Shown in pieces: positions 41,606-49,968 of a stretch of 64,000 bases of DNA (position 1 is the stretch's first letter; each line of letters starts with the position of its first letter). Position numbers and translations under genes: made by a program. The DNA is from Pontitalea aquivivens (GTDB lineage Bacteria > Pseudomonadota > Alphaproteobacteria > Rhodobacterales > Rhodobacteraceae). The DNA is taken from contig NZ_JBKFEY010000001.1 in the NCBI RefSeq assembly GCF_046507575.1, positions 434,001-498,000 on the forward strand, in the 5' to 3' direction. The notes under the pieces are model-generated. The model worked only from the letters and a program-made list of their open reading frames with translations. It made no database searches and was not told where the DNA came from.

Positions 41606-41668
41606 CCCCCGAGGTATTTGTGGCAAGATGAACAGGCGTCTTTCATCTTGCCACAAATACCTCGGGGG
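41606..41668. repeat. 27-bp perfect inverted repeat (hairpin)
   Basis: A left arm at 41606-41632 beginning CCCCCGAGGTATTTG pairs perfectly with 41642-41668 around the 9-base loop CAGGCGTCT. It lies between moxR and the ASKHA gene, both on the minus strand. Each arm is a variant of the dispersed repeat family, so the hairpin arose from two copies in opposite directions. Confidence 0.92.
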
Positions 41669-41696
41669 TGAATGGCCGCAGGCCAGAGGGGGCAGA
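41660..41696. repeat. 37-bp repeat, inverted copy of 39328-39364
   Basis: It begins CCTCGGGGGTGAATGG and is an exact reverse complement of 39328-39364, 2.3 kb away across the ASKHA gene. It overlaps the right arm of the 27-bp hairpin by 9 bases and directly follows the moxR stop on that strand. Confidence 0.9.
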
Positions 41697-41710
41697 GCCC
41701 CCTGACGCGT

Positions 41711-42553
41711 CTAGCGCCCCTGGCGCCGGGCCATGAAGGCGAGGCGTTCGAACAGATGCACGTCCTGTTCGTTCTTCAGCAGCGCGCCGTGCAGCCTGGG
41801 CAGCAGGCTTGATCCGTCGCGTTTCAGATCCTCGGGGGTCAGATCCTCGGCCAGGAGCAGCTTGAGCCAGTCGAGCACTTCCGAGGTCGAGGGCTTTTTC
41901 TTCAGGCCCGGCGTTTCCCGGATTTCATAGAACTGGGTCAGCGCCGTGCTCAGCAACGCGTCTTTGATGGCGGGGAAATGCACGGCCACGATCTGGCGCA
42001 TGGTTTCGGCATCGGGGAAGCGGATGTAGTGGAAAAAGCACCGGCGCAGGAAGGCGTCGGGCAATTCCTTTTCATTGTTCGAGGTGATGATGACCACGGG
42101 GCGGTGCCGGGCGCGGATCGTCTCGCCGGTTTCATAGACGTGGAATTCCATCCGGTCGAGTTCCTGCAGAAGGTCGTTGGGAAACTCGATATCGGCCTTG
42201 TCGATTTCGTCGATCAGCAGCACCACTTTTCCCGGCGCCTCGAAGGCCTGCCACAGCTTGCCCTTGCGGATGTAGTTCCTGACTTCATTGACACGCGCAT
42301 CGCCCAGCTGACTGTCGCGCAGGCGGCTTACGGCATCATATTCATACAGGCCCTGTTGTGCCCTGGTGGTGGACTTGATGTTCCATTCCACCATCGGCAG
42401 GCCAAGGCTGGCCGCGACCTGGCGGGCCAGTTCGGTCTTGCCGGTTCCGGGTTCGCCCTTCACCAGAAGGGGCCGTTCAAGGGCCACCGCGGCATTCACG
42501 GCTACGGTCAGATCCTGGGGGGCGACATAGGTCTCGGTCGATTGGAAACGCAT
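41711..42553 (-). CDS. MoxR-family AAA+ ATPase
   Basis: A 280-residue chaperone-like ATPase. Walker A is 'LLVKGEPGTGKTELARQVAA', Walker B is 'VVLLIDEIDKADIEFPNDLL', sensor 1 is 'PVVIITSNNEKELPDAFLRR' and the Arg finger region follows ('RCFFHYIRFPDAET'). A lid domain fills 190-280. MoxR proteins usually work with a VWA-domain partner to mature a metalloenzyme complex; no VWA gene is next to it here, although a partner may lie further away. The ATG at 42553 starts 'MRFQSTETYVAPQDL', the family's usual beginning; upstream Pro-rich codons are rejected. It is divergent from dksA. Confidence 0.93.
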   Translation of the reverse strand: MRFQSTETYVAPQDLTVAVNAAVALERPLLVKGEPGTGKTELARQVAASLGLPMVEWNIKSTTRAQQGLYEYDAVSRLRDSQLGDARVNEVRNYIRKGKLWQAFEAPGKVVLLIDEIDKADIEFPNDLLQELDRMEFHVYETGETIRARHRPVVIITSNNEKELPDAFLRRCFFHYIRFPDAETMRQIVAVHFPAIKDALLSTALTQFYEIRETPGLKKKPSTSEVLDWLKLLLAEDLTPEDLKRDGSSLLPRLHGALLKNEQDVHLFERLAFMARRQGR

Positions 42554-42802
42554 GCGCGGGGCTCCGTCATGGGGGCTGCACGGGGGTGCGGCGGGGGGCG
42601 GCGGCGAAAGGACCGCAGGTTGCGGCGCGACACTAGCGGGGCGCAATCGCGCTCGCAACCCGTGGTGTCGGTGTTGGCGCGGGCGTTCTCATGTCGAAGA
42701 TTTAGGGGTAGTGACATCCCTCGGCACATCGGGTATTAGCCCGCCGAGACGTGGCGGTTGACCGGATGGATCATCGCACAGACCGGCTTCAAGGAGGGCT
42801 CA

Positions 42803-43228
42803 ATGGTGAAACCCGAGAATTTCCTTCCCGAGGATTACCGCCCAGCCGAAGACGAACCCTTCATGAATGACCGGCAGCTGGAATATTTCCGTCGCAAGCT
42901 GATCGCCTGGAAGAACGAGTTGCTGGAACAATCGGCCGAAACGCTGGAAGGGCTGGCGGAATCGGCGCGCAACGTGCCCGACATCGCCGACCGCGCCAGC
43001 GAGGAAACCGACCGCGCGCTGGAACTGCGCACCCGCGACCGTCAGCGCAAACTGGTGGCCAAGATCGATGCGGCGCTGCGCCGGATCGAGAATGGCGAAT
43101 ACGGCTATTGCGAGATGACGGGCGAGCCGATCAGCCTGAAGCGGCTGGATGCGCGCCCGATCGCGACGATGACGCTGGAAGCGCAGGAAAGACACGAGCG
43201 GCGCGAGCGCGTTCACCGCGACGATTGA
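42803..43228 (+). CDS. dksA: RNA polymerase-binding transcription factor DksA, zinc-finger-less variant
   Basis: A 141-residue DksA that binds in the RNA polymerase secondary channel and acts with ppGpp in the stringent response. The coiled coil covers about 22-95, with its tip acidic motif conserved as D60-I-A-D63-R-A65. The globular domain has only one of the four zinc Cys: C103, T106, T124 and A127 fill the four positions ('YGYCEMTGEPISLKR', 'ATMTLEAQER'). This form is known from Rhodobacter sphaeroides DksA, which functions without zinc. A strong AAGGAGGG ribosome site precedes the ATG at 42803. A terminator follows. Confidence 0.95.
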   Translation: MVKPENFLPEDYRPAEDEPFMNDRQLEYFRRKLIAWKNELLEQSAETLEGLAESARNVPDIADRASEETDRALELRTRDRQRKLVAKIDAALRRIENGEYGYCEMTGEPISLKRLDARPIATMTLEAQERHERRERVHRDD

Positions 43229-43278
43229 TCCGCGGCGACCTGATCCGGCGCGGTTTGATCTGGCGCAAGGACGTCATG

Positions 43279-43313
43279 CCACCGGGCCCGCAGGGTGCCG
43301 GTGGTTTTTCTTT
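43279..43313 (+). terminator. intrinsic terminator after dksA
   Basis: The stem CCACCGG (43279-43285) pairs with CCGGTGG (43298-43304) and is followed at once by TTTTTCTTT. It lies 50 bases past the dksA stop and just ahead of the monooxygenase gene. Confidence 0.88.
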
Positions 43314-43350
43314 GTAAAGGCCCCTTCGGGGGGTGCGGATTGGGGGGCAT

Positions 43351-44526
43351 GTGCTGATCGGCAAGAGGATCACGGTGCTGGGTGCGGGCGTTGCGGGGCT
43401 GGCGGTGGCGCGCGCGCTGGCGCTGCGGGGGGCCGGGGTGACGGTTCTGGAACAGGCCGGGGCGATCCGCGAGGTGGGCGCGGGGGTGCAGATCTCGCCC
43501 AATGGGGCGCGGGTTCTGCGTGCGCTGGGCCTGGGCGATGCGCTGGCGGCGGCGGGCCCGCGGTCGGTCGGGGTTGAGATGTTCGATGGCGAAACCGGCG
43601 CGCGCGTCGCGCGGCTGGATCTGGCCCGGTTGCGCCCGCGCGACGATTATCACCTGCTGCATCGCGCCCGTCTGATCGACCTTCTGGCCGAGGGCGCGCG
43701 CGCCGCGGGCGTTCAGATCCGCCTGCTGCAGCGCATCGACCGGGTGGAGCTGGGCGATCATCCCCCCCGCCTTGTCACCGCGCAGAACGGCGAGGCCGAG
43801 GTGGATCTGCTGATCGGGGCGGACGGGCTTCATTCGAAGGTGCGCGAGGCGCTCAATGGCCGGGTTGCGCCCTTTTTCACCCATCAGGTCGCCTGGCGCG
43901 CGCTGATCCCGGCCGAGCCCGACGCCCGCCCGGTGGCGCAGGTCTTCATGGGGCCGGGGCGCCATGTGGTCAGCTATCCGCTGGGCGGCGGGCTGCGCAA
44001 CATCGTCGCGGTGGAGGAACGCCGCCGCTGGGTCGAGGAAAGCTGGAACCTGCGCGATGATGCGTTGACGCTGCGCGCGGCCTTTGCCGATTTCTGTCCG
44101 CTGGTGCGCGGCTGGCTGGATCGGGTCGGGGAATGCTGGCTCTGGGGCCTGTTCCGCCATCCGGTCGCGGCGCAGTGGCACGGGCGGGGGGCGGTGATTT
44201 TGGGCGATGCGGCGCATCCGACGCTGCCGTTTCTGGCGCAGGGCGCGGTCATGGCGCTGGAGGATGCCTGGGTCCTGGCCGAGGCGCTGGCCGGCCATGA
44301 CACCCCCGAGGCCGCCTTTGCCGCCTATCAGGCCGCCCGCGCGCCGCGCTGCGCGGCCATCGTCGAAGCCGCCAACCGCAATGCACGCAACTATCACCTG
44401 TCGGGTATCAGCCGGTCGGTCGCGCATCTGGGGCTGCGCGCGATTTCGGGGCTGGCGCCGGACAAGCTGTTGGGCCGGTTCGACTGGATCTATGGCCATG
44501 ACGTGACCGGGGGCGCGGGGGGGTGA
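43351..44526 (+). CDS. FAD-dependent monooxygenase, salicylate/3-hydroxybenzoate hydroxylase-like
   Basis: A 391-residue group A flavoprotein monooxygenase. The FAD Rossmann motif is 'ITVLGAGVAGLAVARALALR', followed by 'GAGVQISPNGARVLRALGLG', the DG motif 'DLLIGADGLHSKVREALNG' and the GD motif 'AVILGDAAHPTLPFLAQGAV'. The pattern 'GAGVQISPNGARVL' and the 'RALIPAEP' segment are those of salicylate 1-hydroxylase and 3-hydroxybenzoate 6-hydroxylase. The start is GTG at 43351 (GTG at 43333 is possible). It precedes a branched-chain-type ABC transporter by 100 bases in the same direction; an aromatic acid substrate and linked uptake are plausible but not shown. Confidence 0.85.
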   Translation: MLIGKRITVLGAGVAGLAVARALALRGAGVTVLEQAGAIREVGAGVQISPNGARVLRALGLGDALAAAGPRSVGVEMFDGETGARVARLDLARLRPRDDYHLLHRARLIDLLAEGARAAGVQIRLLQRIDRVELGDHPPRLVTAQNGEAEVDLLIGADGLHSKVREALNGRVAPFFTHQVAWRALIPAEPDARPVAQVFMGPGRHVVSYPLGGGLRNIVAVEERRRWVEESWNLRDDALTLRAAFADFCPLVRGWLDRVGECWLWGLFRHPVAAQWHGRGAVILGDAAHPTLPFLAQGAVMALEDAWVLAEALAGHDTPEAAFAAYQAARAPRCAAIVEAANRNARNYHLSGISRSVAHLGLRAISGLAPDKLLGRFDWIYGHDVTGGAGG

Positions 44527-44624
44527 TCCCCGCGGTTTTGCGCGGGCAGGGCCGCAATCGGCCCGACAGCGTGGACAGCGGCGCGAATCTGCGCGATGAC
44601 AGGCCAAACATCAGGGAGCGAGAG

Positions 44625-45779
44625 ATGGCTTTGAAAACAGCACTCATGGGCGGCATCGCGGCGATGGCGCTTGGGTTCGGCGCGCTGGCGGCCCAGGCCG
44701 AGGGGGTGAAGGTGGGCATGATCACCACGCTTTCGGGCGGGGGCGCGGGGCTGGGCCTTGATACGCGCGACGGGTTTCTGCTGGCGCTGAAACAGGCCGG
44801 CGAGGCGGGCGGCAAGGTCGATCTGATCATCGAGGATGACCAGCAAAAGCCCGACGTGGCGGTGCAGATCGCCGACAAGATGATTCAGTCCGACAAGGTT
44901 GATCTGCTGACCGGGATCGTCTGGTCGAACCTGGCGATGGCGGTGGTGCCCGCGGCCACCGCGCAGGGACGGTTCTACCTGTCCACCAATGCCGCGCCCT
45001 CGGCGCTGGCGGGGGCGGGCTGCAACCCGCTGTATTTCTCGGTTTCCTATCAGAACGACAATCTGCATGAGGCCGCCGGCGCCTATGCCGCGGATGCGGA
45101 CATCGCAAAGGTGTTCATCATGGCGCCGAACTATCCCGCGGGGCAGGATTCGCTGGCGGGTTTCAAGCGGTTCTATGACGGCGAGGTCGTTTCCGAGGTC
45201 TATACCCAGGTGGGCCAGACCGATTATGCCGCCGAAATCGCCCAGATCCGTGCCAGCGGCGCGGATGCGGTGTTCTTCTTCCTGCCTGGCGGCATGGGCA
45301 TTGCCTTCATGAAGCAATATGCCGAATCGGGCGTGGACATTCCGCTGATCGGCCCGGCCTTCAGCTTCAGCCAGGATATCCTGCCTGCGGTGGGCGATGT
45401 GGCACTGGGCAAGATCAACACCGCCAACTGGTCGCCCGATCTGGACAATGCCGTCAATGCGGGCTTTGTCGAAGGCTTCCGCGCCGAATATGGCCGGCTG
45501 CCGTCCATCTACGCGGCCTATGGTTTTGATACGGCAAACCTGCTGCTGTCGGCGCTGGACCGTGCGGATGTCGCCGACAAGGAAGCGTTCCGTGCCGCCC
45601 TTGCCGCCGCCGGTTTCGCATCGGTCCGGGGCAAGTTCGCCTTTGGCCGCAACCAGCACCCGGTGCAGGACATCTATGTCCGCGAGGTGGTCCGGGACGG
45701 CGACATGCTGACCAACCGCATCATCGGCACCGCGATGACCGACCGCGCCGATGCCTATGGCGATCAGTGCGGGATGTAA
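44625..45779 (+). CDS. branched-chain amino-acid-type ABC transporter substrate-binding protein
   Basis: A 384-residue periplasmic binding protein of the LivJ/Peripla_BP_6 family. The signal peptide runs to about residue 26 ('MALKTALMGGIAAMALGFGALAAQAEG'-type, cleaved after AQA). The mature protein begins 'VKVGMITTLSGGGAGLGLDT', a hallmark of this family, with two lobes and 'TNAAPSALAGAGCNPLYFSV' near the ligand cleft. Two cysteines (C159-type position and the C-terminal Cys) are visible. Ligands of this family include branched-chain amino acids, amides and aromatic acids. The upstream monooxygenase hints at an aromatic ligand. The ATG at 44625 follows AGGGAGCGAGAG. Confidence 0.9.
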   Translation: MALKTALMGGIAAMALGFGALAAQAEGVKVGMITTLSGGGAGLGLDTRDGFLLALKQAGEAGGKVDLIIEDDQQKPDVAVQIADKMIQSDKVDLLTGIVWSNLAMAVVPAATAQGRFYLSTNAAPSALAGAGCNPLYFSVSYQNDNLHEAAGAYAADADIAKVFIMAPNYPAGQDSLAGFKRFYDGEVVSEVYTQVGQTDYAAEIAQIRASGADAVFFFLPGGMGIAFMKQYAESGVDIPLIGPAFSFSQDILPAVGDVALGKINTANWSPDLDNAVNAGFVEGFRAEYGRLPSIYAAYGFDTANLLLSALDRADVADKEAFRAALAAAGFASVRGKFAFGRNQHPVQDIYVREVVRDGDMLTNRIIGTAMTDRADAYGDQCGM

Positions 45780-45851
45780 GACGGGCTTGACGCAACCGGG
45801 GCCGGGCCGGGCAGGTCCGGCCCGCGGGATGCCCGCGGCAAGGGAGAGGCG

Positions 45852-46769
45852 GTGATGTTGCTGGCCGAGCAGGCGCTGAACGGCCTGCAATACGGGATGA
45901 TGCTGTTCCTGATGGCGGCGGGGCTGACGCTGGTCTTTGGCGTCATGGGGCTGATCAACCTGGCGCATGGCGCGCTGTATATGATCGGCGCTTTCGCCTG
46001 CGCGGCGGTGGCGGGGGCGACGGGGTCGTTCTGGCTGGGGCTGGGCGCCAGCCTGGCCGCCGCGGCCGCGGCCGGTGCGCTGGTGGAACTGGCGGTGATC
46101 CGGCGGCTTTATGCGCGCGACCATCTGGATCAGGTGCTGGCGACCTTCGCGCTGATCCTGGTGTTTTCCGAGGGCACGCGCTGGCTGTTCGGGGCCTTTC
46201 CGCTGTATCTGACGCTGCCGCCGGCGCTGTCGGGCGCGGTCAGCCTGCCTGGGGGGCTGCACTATCCGCTGTTCCGGCTGGTGATCATCGGCCTGGGCGG
46301 GGCGGTGGCGCTGGGCCTGTTCTGGCTGATCGGGCGCACGCGGCTGGGCATCCGCATCCGCGCGGGCGAGGCCGACCGCGAGATGATCGGCGCGCTGGGC
46401 GTTGATATCGCCCGGCTTTACACCATCGTCTTTGCGCTGGGCGCGGGTCTGGCGGGTCTGGCCGGGGCGCTGGTGGGCACGATCCAGTCGGTGCAGGTCG
46501 GCATGGGCGAGCCGGTGCTGATCCTGGCCTTCGTGGTGATCGTGATCGGGGGCATCGGCTCGATCAAGGGTGCGCTGGTGGGCGCGCTGCTGGTGGGCAT
46601 GACCGACACGCTGGGCAAGGCGCTGCTGCCGGGGCTGCTGGCGCGGGTGACGGATGCGGCCAGCGCCAATGCGACCGGTTCGGCGCTGGCCTCGATGCTG
46701 ATCTATATCCTGATGGCGGCGGTGCTGATCGTGCGCCCGCAGGGCCTGTTCGGGGCGCGCGCCGGATGA
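45852..46769 (+). CDS. branched-chain amino-acid-type ABC transporter permease (LivH family)
   Basis: A 305-residue inner-membrane permease with about eight helices. Conserved segments are 'LNGLQYGMMLFLMAAGLTLV', 'GLINLAHGALYMIGAFACAA', and the ATPase-contact region near 'FALGAGLAGLAGALVGTI'. It starts 72 bases after the binding-protein stop with AAGGGAGAGGCGGTG before the start. Its stop overlaps the next permease by 4 bases. The order is binding protein, LivH, LivM, LivG, LivF. Confidence 0.93.
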   Translation: MMLLAEQALNGLQYGMMLFLMAAGLTLVFGVMGLINLAHGALYMIGAFACAAVAGATGSFWLGLGASLAAAAAAGALVELAVIRRLYARDHLDQVLATFALILVFSEGTRWLFGAFPLYLTLPPALSGAVSLPGGLHYPLFRLVIIGLGGAVALGLFWLIGRTRLGIRIRAGEADREMIGALGVDIARLYTIVFALGAGLAGLAGALVGTIQSVQVGMGEPVLILAFVVIVIGGIGSIKGALVGALLVGMTDTLGKALLPGLLARVTDAASANATGSALASMLIYILMAAVLIVRPQGLFGARAG

Positions 46770-47746
46770 CCCGCGAAACCCTGGTCAATCTGGTGATCCT
46801 GGCCGCGCTGATCGGCACCGCGCTGGTGGCGCAGGCGCTGGGCGAGGGGTTCGTGGTGACGCTGGCCACCAAGGCCGCCATCTTTGCGCTGGCCGGGGTG
46901 GGGCTGAACCTGGCGCTGGGCTTTGGCGGGATGGTGTCGCTGGGCCACGCCGCCTTTTTCGGCATCGGCGGCTATGTCTGCGCGATCCTGGCCAGCCATG
47001 CGGCCAGCGGCCAGCCGGTGGCTGTGCTGCCCTTCACCATTGCGGGCACGAATGAAATGCCCGCGATCTGGCCCGTGGCGATGGCGGTGTCGGGGTTGGC
47101 GGCGGGGGTGATCGGGGCGCTGTCGCTGCGCACCACGGGGGTCTATTTCATCATGGTCACGCTGGCCTTCGCGCAGATGATCTATTACTTCGCCGTCAGC
47201 TGGCCGCGCTATGGCGGCGATGACGGGCTGAGCTTTTATGTCCGCAACAGCTTTCCGGGGCTGAACACCTTTGACCCGATCCAGTATTTCGCGATCTGCG
47301 CCACGCTGCTGGTGCTGGCGCTGGGGGGCTGTGCGCTGATCCTGCGCGCGCGCTTTGGCATGGCGCTGGAAGGCGCGCGCCAGAACCCCGCGCGGGCGCA
47401 GGCGCTGGGCATCCGGCCCTATGGGCTGCGGCTGACGGCCTTCGTGCTGTCGGGGATGATCGTGGGGCTGGCGGGCGCGCTTTATGCCGATCTGAACCGC
47501 TTTGTCAGCCCGGCGATGCTGTCATGGCACATGTCGGGCGAGATCATGGTCTTCGTGATTCTGGGTGGGGTGGGGCGGCTGTGCGGCCCGGTGGCAGGGG
47601 CGGCGATCTATATCCTGCTGGAACATCTGCTGGGCGGGGTCAGCGATTACTGGCAGGTGCTGCTGGGGCTTTTGCTGCTGGGGATCGTTCTGTTCGCCCC
47701 CGGCGGCCTGATCGGGCTGATCGCGCCCGGGCGGCGCCATGTCTGA
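46766..47746 (+). CDS. branched-chain amino-acid-type ABC transporter permease (LivM family)
   Basis: A 326-residue inner-membrane permease, partner of the LivH-type protein. It shows 'ALAGVGLNLALGFGGMVSLG', 'HAAFFGIGGYVCAIL', 'SLRTTGVYFIMVTLAFAQMI' and the cytoplasmic 'GARQNPARAQALGIRPYGLR' segment that contacts the ATPase. Start and upstream stop overlap as ATGA. The next gene starts 8 bases inside its end, so the whole set is tightly coupled. Confidence 0.93.
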   Translation: MTRETLVNLVILAALIGTALVAQALGEGFVVTLATKAAIFALAGVGLNLALGFGGMVSLGHAAFFGIGGYVCAILASHAASGQPVAVLPFTIAGTNEMPAIWPVAMAVSGLAAGVIGALSLRTTGVYFIMVTLAFAQMIYYFAVSWPRYGGDDGLSFYVRNSFPGLNTFDPIQYFAICATLLVLALGGCALILRARFGMALEGARQNPARAQALGIRPYGLRLTAFVLSGMIVGLAGALYADLNRFVSPAMLSWHMSGEIMVFVILGGVGRLCGPVAGAAIYILLEHLLGGVSDYWQVLLGLLLLGIVLFAPGGLIGLIAPGRRHV

Positions 47747-48506
47747 GCCGGTCATGTCCGCGCCGATCCTGGAACTTCGCGACCTGCGCAAACGCTTTGG
47801 CGCGCTGGTGGCGACCGATGGCGTCAGCCTGACCCTGCGCCCGGGCGAAATTCATGCGCTGATCGGCCCCAATGGCGCGGGCAAATCCACGCTGATCAAG
47901 CAGATCCTGGGCGAAATCCGCCCCGATGCCGGCACCATCCGCTTTGAGGGGCAGGCGATCGACGGGCTGGATGTGCCCGCCCGCGCGCGGCTGGGTCTGG
48001 CACGCAGCTTTCAGGTGTCCTCGGTGGTGCCGGGCTTCAGCGTTCTGCAGAACGTGGTTCTGGCGGTGGCCGGGGCCAGCGGGCGGATCTATCAGTTCCA
48101 CCGCCCCGCGCTGCGCGATCCGGCGCTGGTCGAACCGGCGGTGTTTCACATCCGCCACGCCGGTCTGGCGGGGCGTGAGGGCGTTCTGGCCGCGGACCTG
48201 TCGCATGGCGAACGGCGCAAGCTGGAAATCGCGATGGCGCTGGCGCTGCGCCCGCGCGCCTTTCTGCTGGATGAACCGATGGCGGGCATGGGCCTGGAAG
48301 GCGCGCGCCAGCTGACCGCGATCCTGTCCGACCTGCGGTCCGAGGCGCCGATCCTTTTGGTCGAACATGACATGGACGCGGTCTTTGCCCTGGCCGACCG
48401 GATTTCGGTGCTGGTCTACGGGCGTATCATTGCCACCGGCACCGTGGCCGAAATCCGCGCCGACCCCGAGGTGCGCCGGTCCTATCTGGGCGAGGATGCG
48501 CCATGA
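47739..48506 (+). CDS. branched-chain amino-acid-type ABC transporter ATP-binding protein (LivG family)
   Basis: A 255-residue ATPase. Walker A is 'GPNGAGKSTLIKQILGE', the signature is 'DLSHGERRKLEIAMALA', Walker B is 'AFLLDEPMAGMGLEGARQL' and the H-loop is 'LLVEHDMDAVFALADRI'. This motif set ('LSHGE-R-LE', MxGM) marks the LivG branch. It overlaps both neighbours. The ATG at 47739 has an alternative four codons later ('MSAPILEL'). Confidence 0.93.
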   Translation: MSEPVMSAPILELRDLRKRFGALVATDGVSLTLRPGEIHALIGPNGAGKSTLIKQILGEIRPDAGTIRFEGQAIDGLDVPARARLGLARSFQVSSVVPGFSVLQNVVLAVAGASGRIYQFHRPALRDPALVEPAVFHIRHAGLAGREGVLAADLSHGERRKLEIAMALALRPRAFLLDEPMAGMGLEGARQLTAILSDLRSEAPILLVEHDMDAVFALADRISVLVYGRIIATGTVAEIRADPEVRRSYLGEDAP

Positions 48507-49192
48507 CCGATCTTGTGCAAATCGACCGTCTGTCCGCCTTTTACGGCCCGGTTCAGGCGCTGTTCGATGTTTCGCTGACCCTGGCCGAGGGCGAGGTGCT
48601 GGCCCTGATGGGGCGCAACGGCATGGGCAAGACCACGACCATCCGCGCGCTGTGCCGGCTGTTGCCCCATGCCGGGGGGGCTTTGCGCTTTGGCGGGGTG
48701 GATCTGACGGGCCTGCCCGCCCATCGCGCCGCCCGGCTGGGCATCGGTCTGGTGCCCGAGGGGCGGCGCTGTTTCCTGCCGCTTACCGTTGCGGAAAACC
48801 TGACCGTCGCGGCCCGCCCCGGACCCTGGGATATGGCGCGGGTCTGTGCGCTGTTCCCGCGTCTGGCCGAACGGATGGGGCAGGTGGCGGGCACGTTGTC
48901 GGGGGGGGAACAGCAGATGCTGGCAATCGGGCGGGCGCTGATGACCAACCCGCGCCTGCTGGTGCTGGATGAGGCGACCGAGGGGCTGGCCCCGGTCGTG
49001 CGCCAGGAAATCTGGCAGGCGGTGCGCCAGCTCAAGGCCGAGGGGCTGTCGATCCTGCTGGTCGATAAGTCCCTGCGCGAAATTGCCGCCGTGGCGGACC
49101 GGGCGGTGATCCTGGAACGCGGCGCCAGCGTCTGGACCGGGCCGCTGGCCGGCCTGGGCCCGCATCTGGCCGATAGGTATCTGGGCGTCTGA
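48503..49192 (+). CDS. branched-chain amino-acid-type ABC transporter ATP-binding protein (LivF family)
   Basis: A 229-residue ATPase. Walker A is 'GRNGMGKTTTIRALCRLLP', the signature is 'TLSGGEQQMLAIGRALMTNP', Walker B is 'LLVLDEATEGLAPVVRQEIW' and the H-loop contains Lys in place of the usual His/Glu context ('ILLVDKSLREIAAVADR'), a feature sometimes seen in LivF proteins of HAAT systems. ATGA overlap joins it to LivG. It completes a five-gene HAAT importer. Confidence 0.92.
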   Translation: MTDLVQIDRLSAFYGPVQALFDVSLTLAEGEVLALMGRNGMGKTTTIRALCRLLPHAGGALRFGGVDLTGLPAHRAARLGIGLVPEGRRCFLPLTVAENLTVAARPGPWDMARVCALFPRLAERMGQVAGTLSGGEQQMLAIGRALMTNPRLLVLDEATEGLAPVVRQEIWQAVRQLKAEGLSILLVDKSLREIAAVADRAVILERGASVWTGPLAGLGPHLADRYLGV

Positions 49193-49222
49193 TCCCCCGG
49201 CTGGTCTGACCGTGGCCGGGCG

Positions 49223-49819
49223 TCAGCCTTGCCCGCCCGCCACCGTCAGCCCCAGAAGCCGCCAGACCTGCATCCCGCCGCGATACCAGAAGATCCGTTC
49301 CGCCGGGTAACCGGCGGCGATCATCGCGCGGATCGCGGTGGGCGACTGGCCGCACCAGATGCCGTTGCAGAACAGCGCGACGGGCCGGGCGTCGGTGCAA
49401 TCCCAGCCGTCGAAGTCGATCTCGCAGCCCAGCCGGGCCAGTTCGTCGGTCATCTGGGTATAGGGGATGGATATCGCGCCGGGGATCGTGCCGCCCTGAA
49501 ACCAGTCGGGGGTGCGGCTGTCGACCACCACGGCCGCGGGGTCCTGCAGCATCGCCAGCAATTCCAGCTCGCCGATCGTGGTGACGCCTTCGGCGGTGAC
49601 CATCGGCTGGATGCAGAAATCCGGGCAAGGCCGCGAGGTGCGCGCCCATTCGCCGCTGATTTCATGCCCGGGGTCCTGGATGCGGGAAATCTCGACCGGG
49701 CCTTCGTCGGTGGTGATGGTCACGCGGGGCAGGTCCTTGCCGATGCCCACGGTGACATCCTGCGCCAGGGCAGGGCCAGCCAGAAGCGCCAGGATGGCGG
49801 GCAGACAGGTGATGCGCAT
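49223..49819 (-). CDS. periplasmic rhodanese-domain protein
   Basis: A 198-residue exported protein with signal peptide 'MRITCLPAILALLAGPALAQ'. Residues 70-195 form a single rhodanese domain with the persulfide loop 'ALFCNGIWCGQSPTAIRAM', whose first Cys is the likely nucleophile, and 'VVDSRTPDWFQGGTIPGAIS'. Further Cys in 'SRPCPDFCIQPM' may bind a metal or form a disulphide, which is typical of rhodanese-like proteins linked to methanol or quinoprotein systems in alphaproteobacteria. The ATG at 49819 is chosen because AAGGAG lies 10 bases upstream; the earlier ATG overlaps that site. It converges on the LivF gene. Confidence 0.85.
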   Translation of the reverse strand: MRITCLPAILALLAGPALAQDVTVGIGKDLPRVTITTDEGPVEISRIQDPGHEISGEWARTSRPCPDFCIQPMVTAEGVTTIGELELLAMLQDPAAVVVDSRTPDWFQGGTIPGAISIPYTQMTDELARLGCEIDFDGWDCTDARPVALFCNGIWCGQSPTAIRAMIAAGYPAERIFWYRGGMQVWRLLGLTVAGGQG

Positions 49820-49968
49820 GATGCGGTCTCCTTTCATCGGATGCGGCGCGTGGAACCGGCGGGCCGGGTCGCCCGGGCCCGACCAGCATAGGCGCCCGGG
49901 GGGCGGGTGTCACCTGTGGCGCGGCGCCGTGCAAGTTTATTGACAAATTTTAAATAATGGAGGTTAAC

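Noticed and set aside
44490..46262. 590-codon minus-strand frame opposite the transporter genes
   Set aside because: Antisense to a clear binding protein and permease; no domain or ribosome site.
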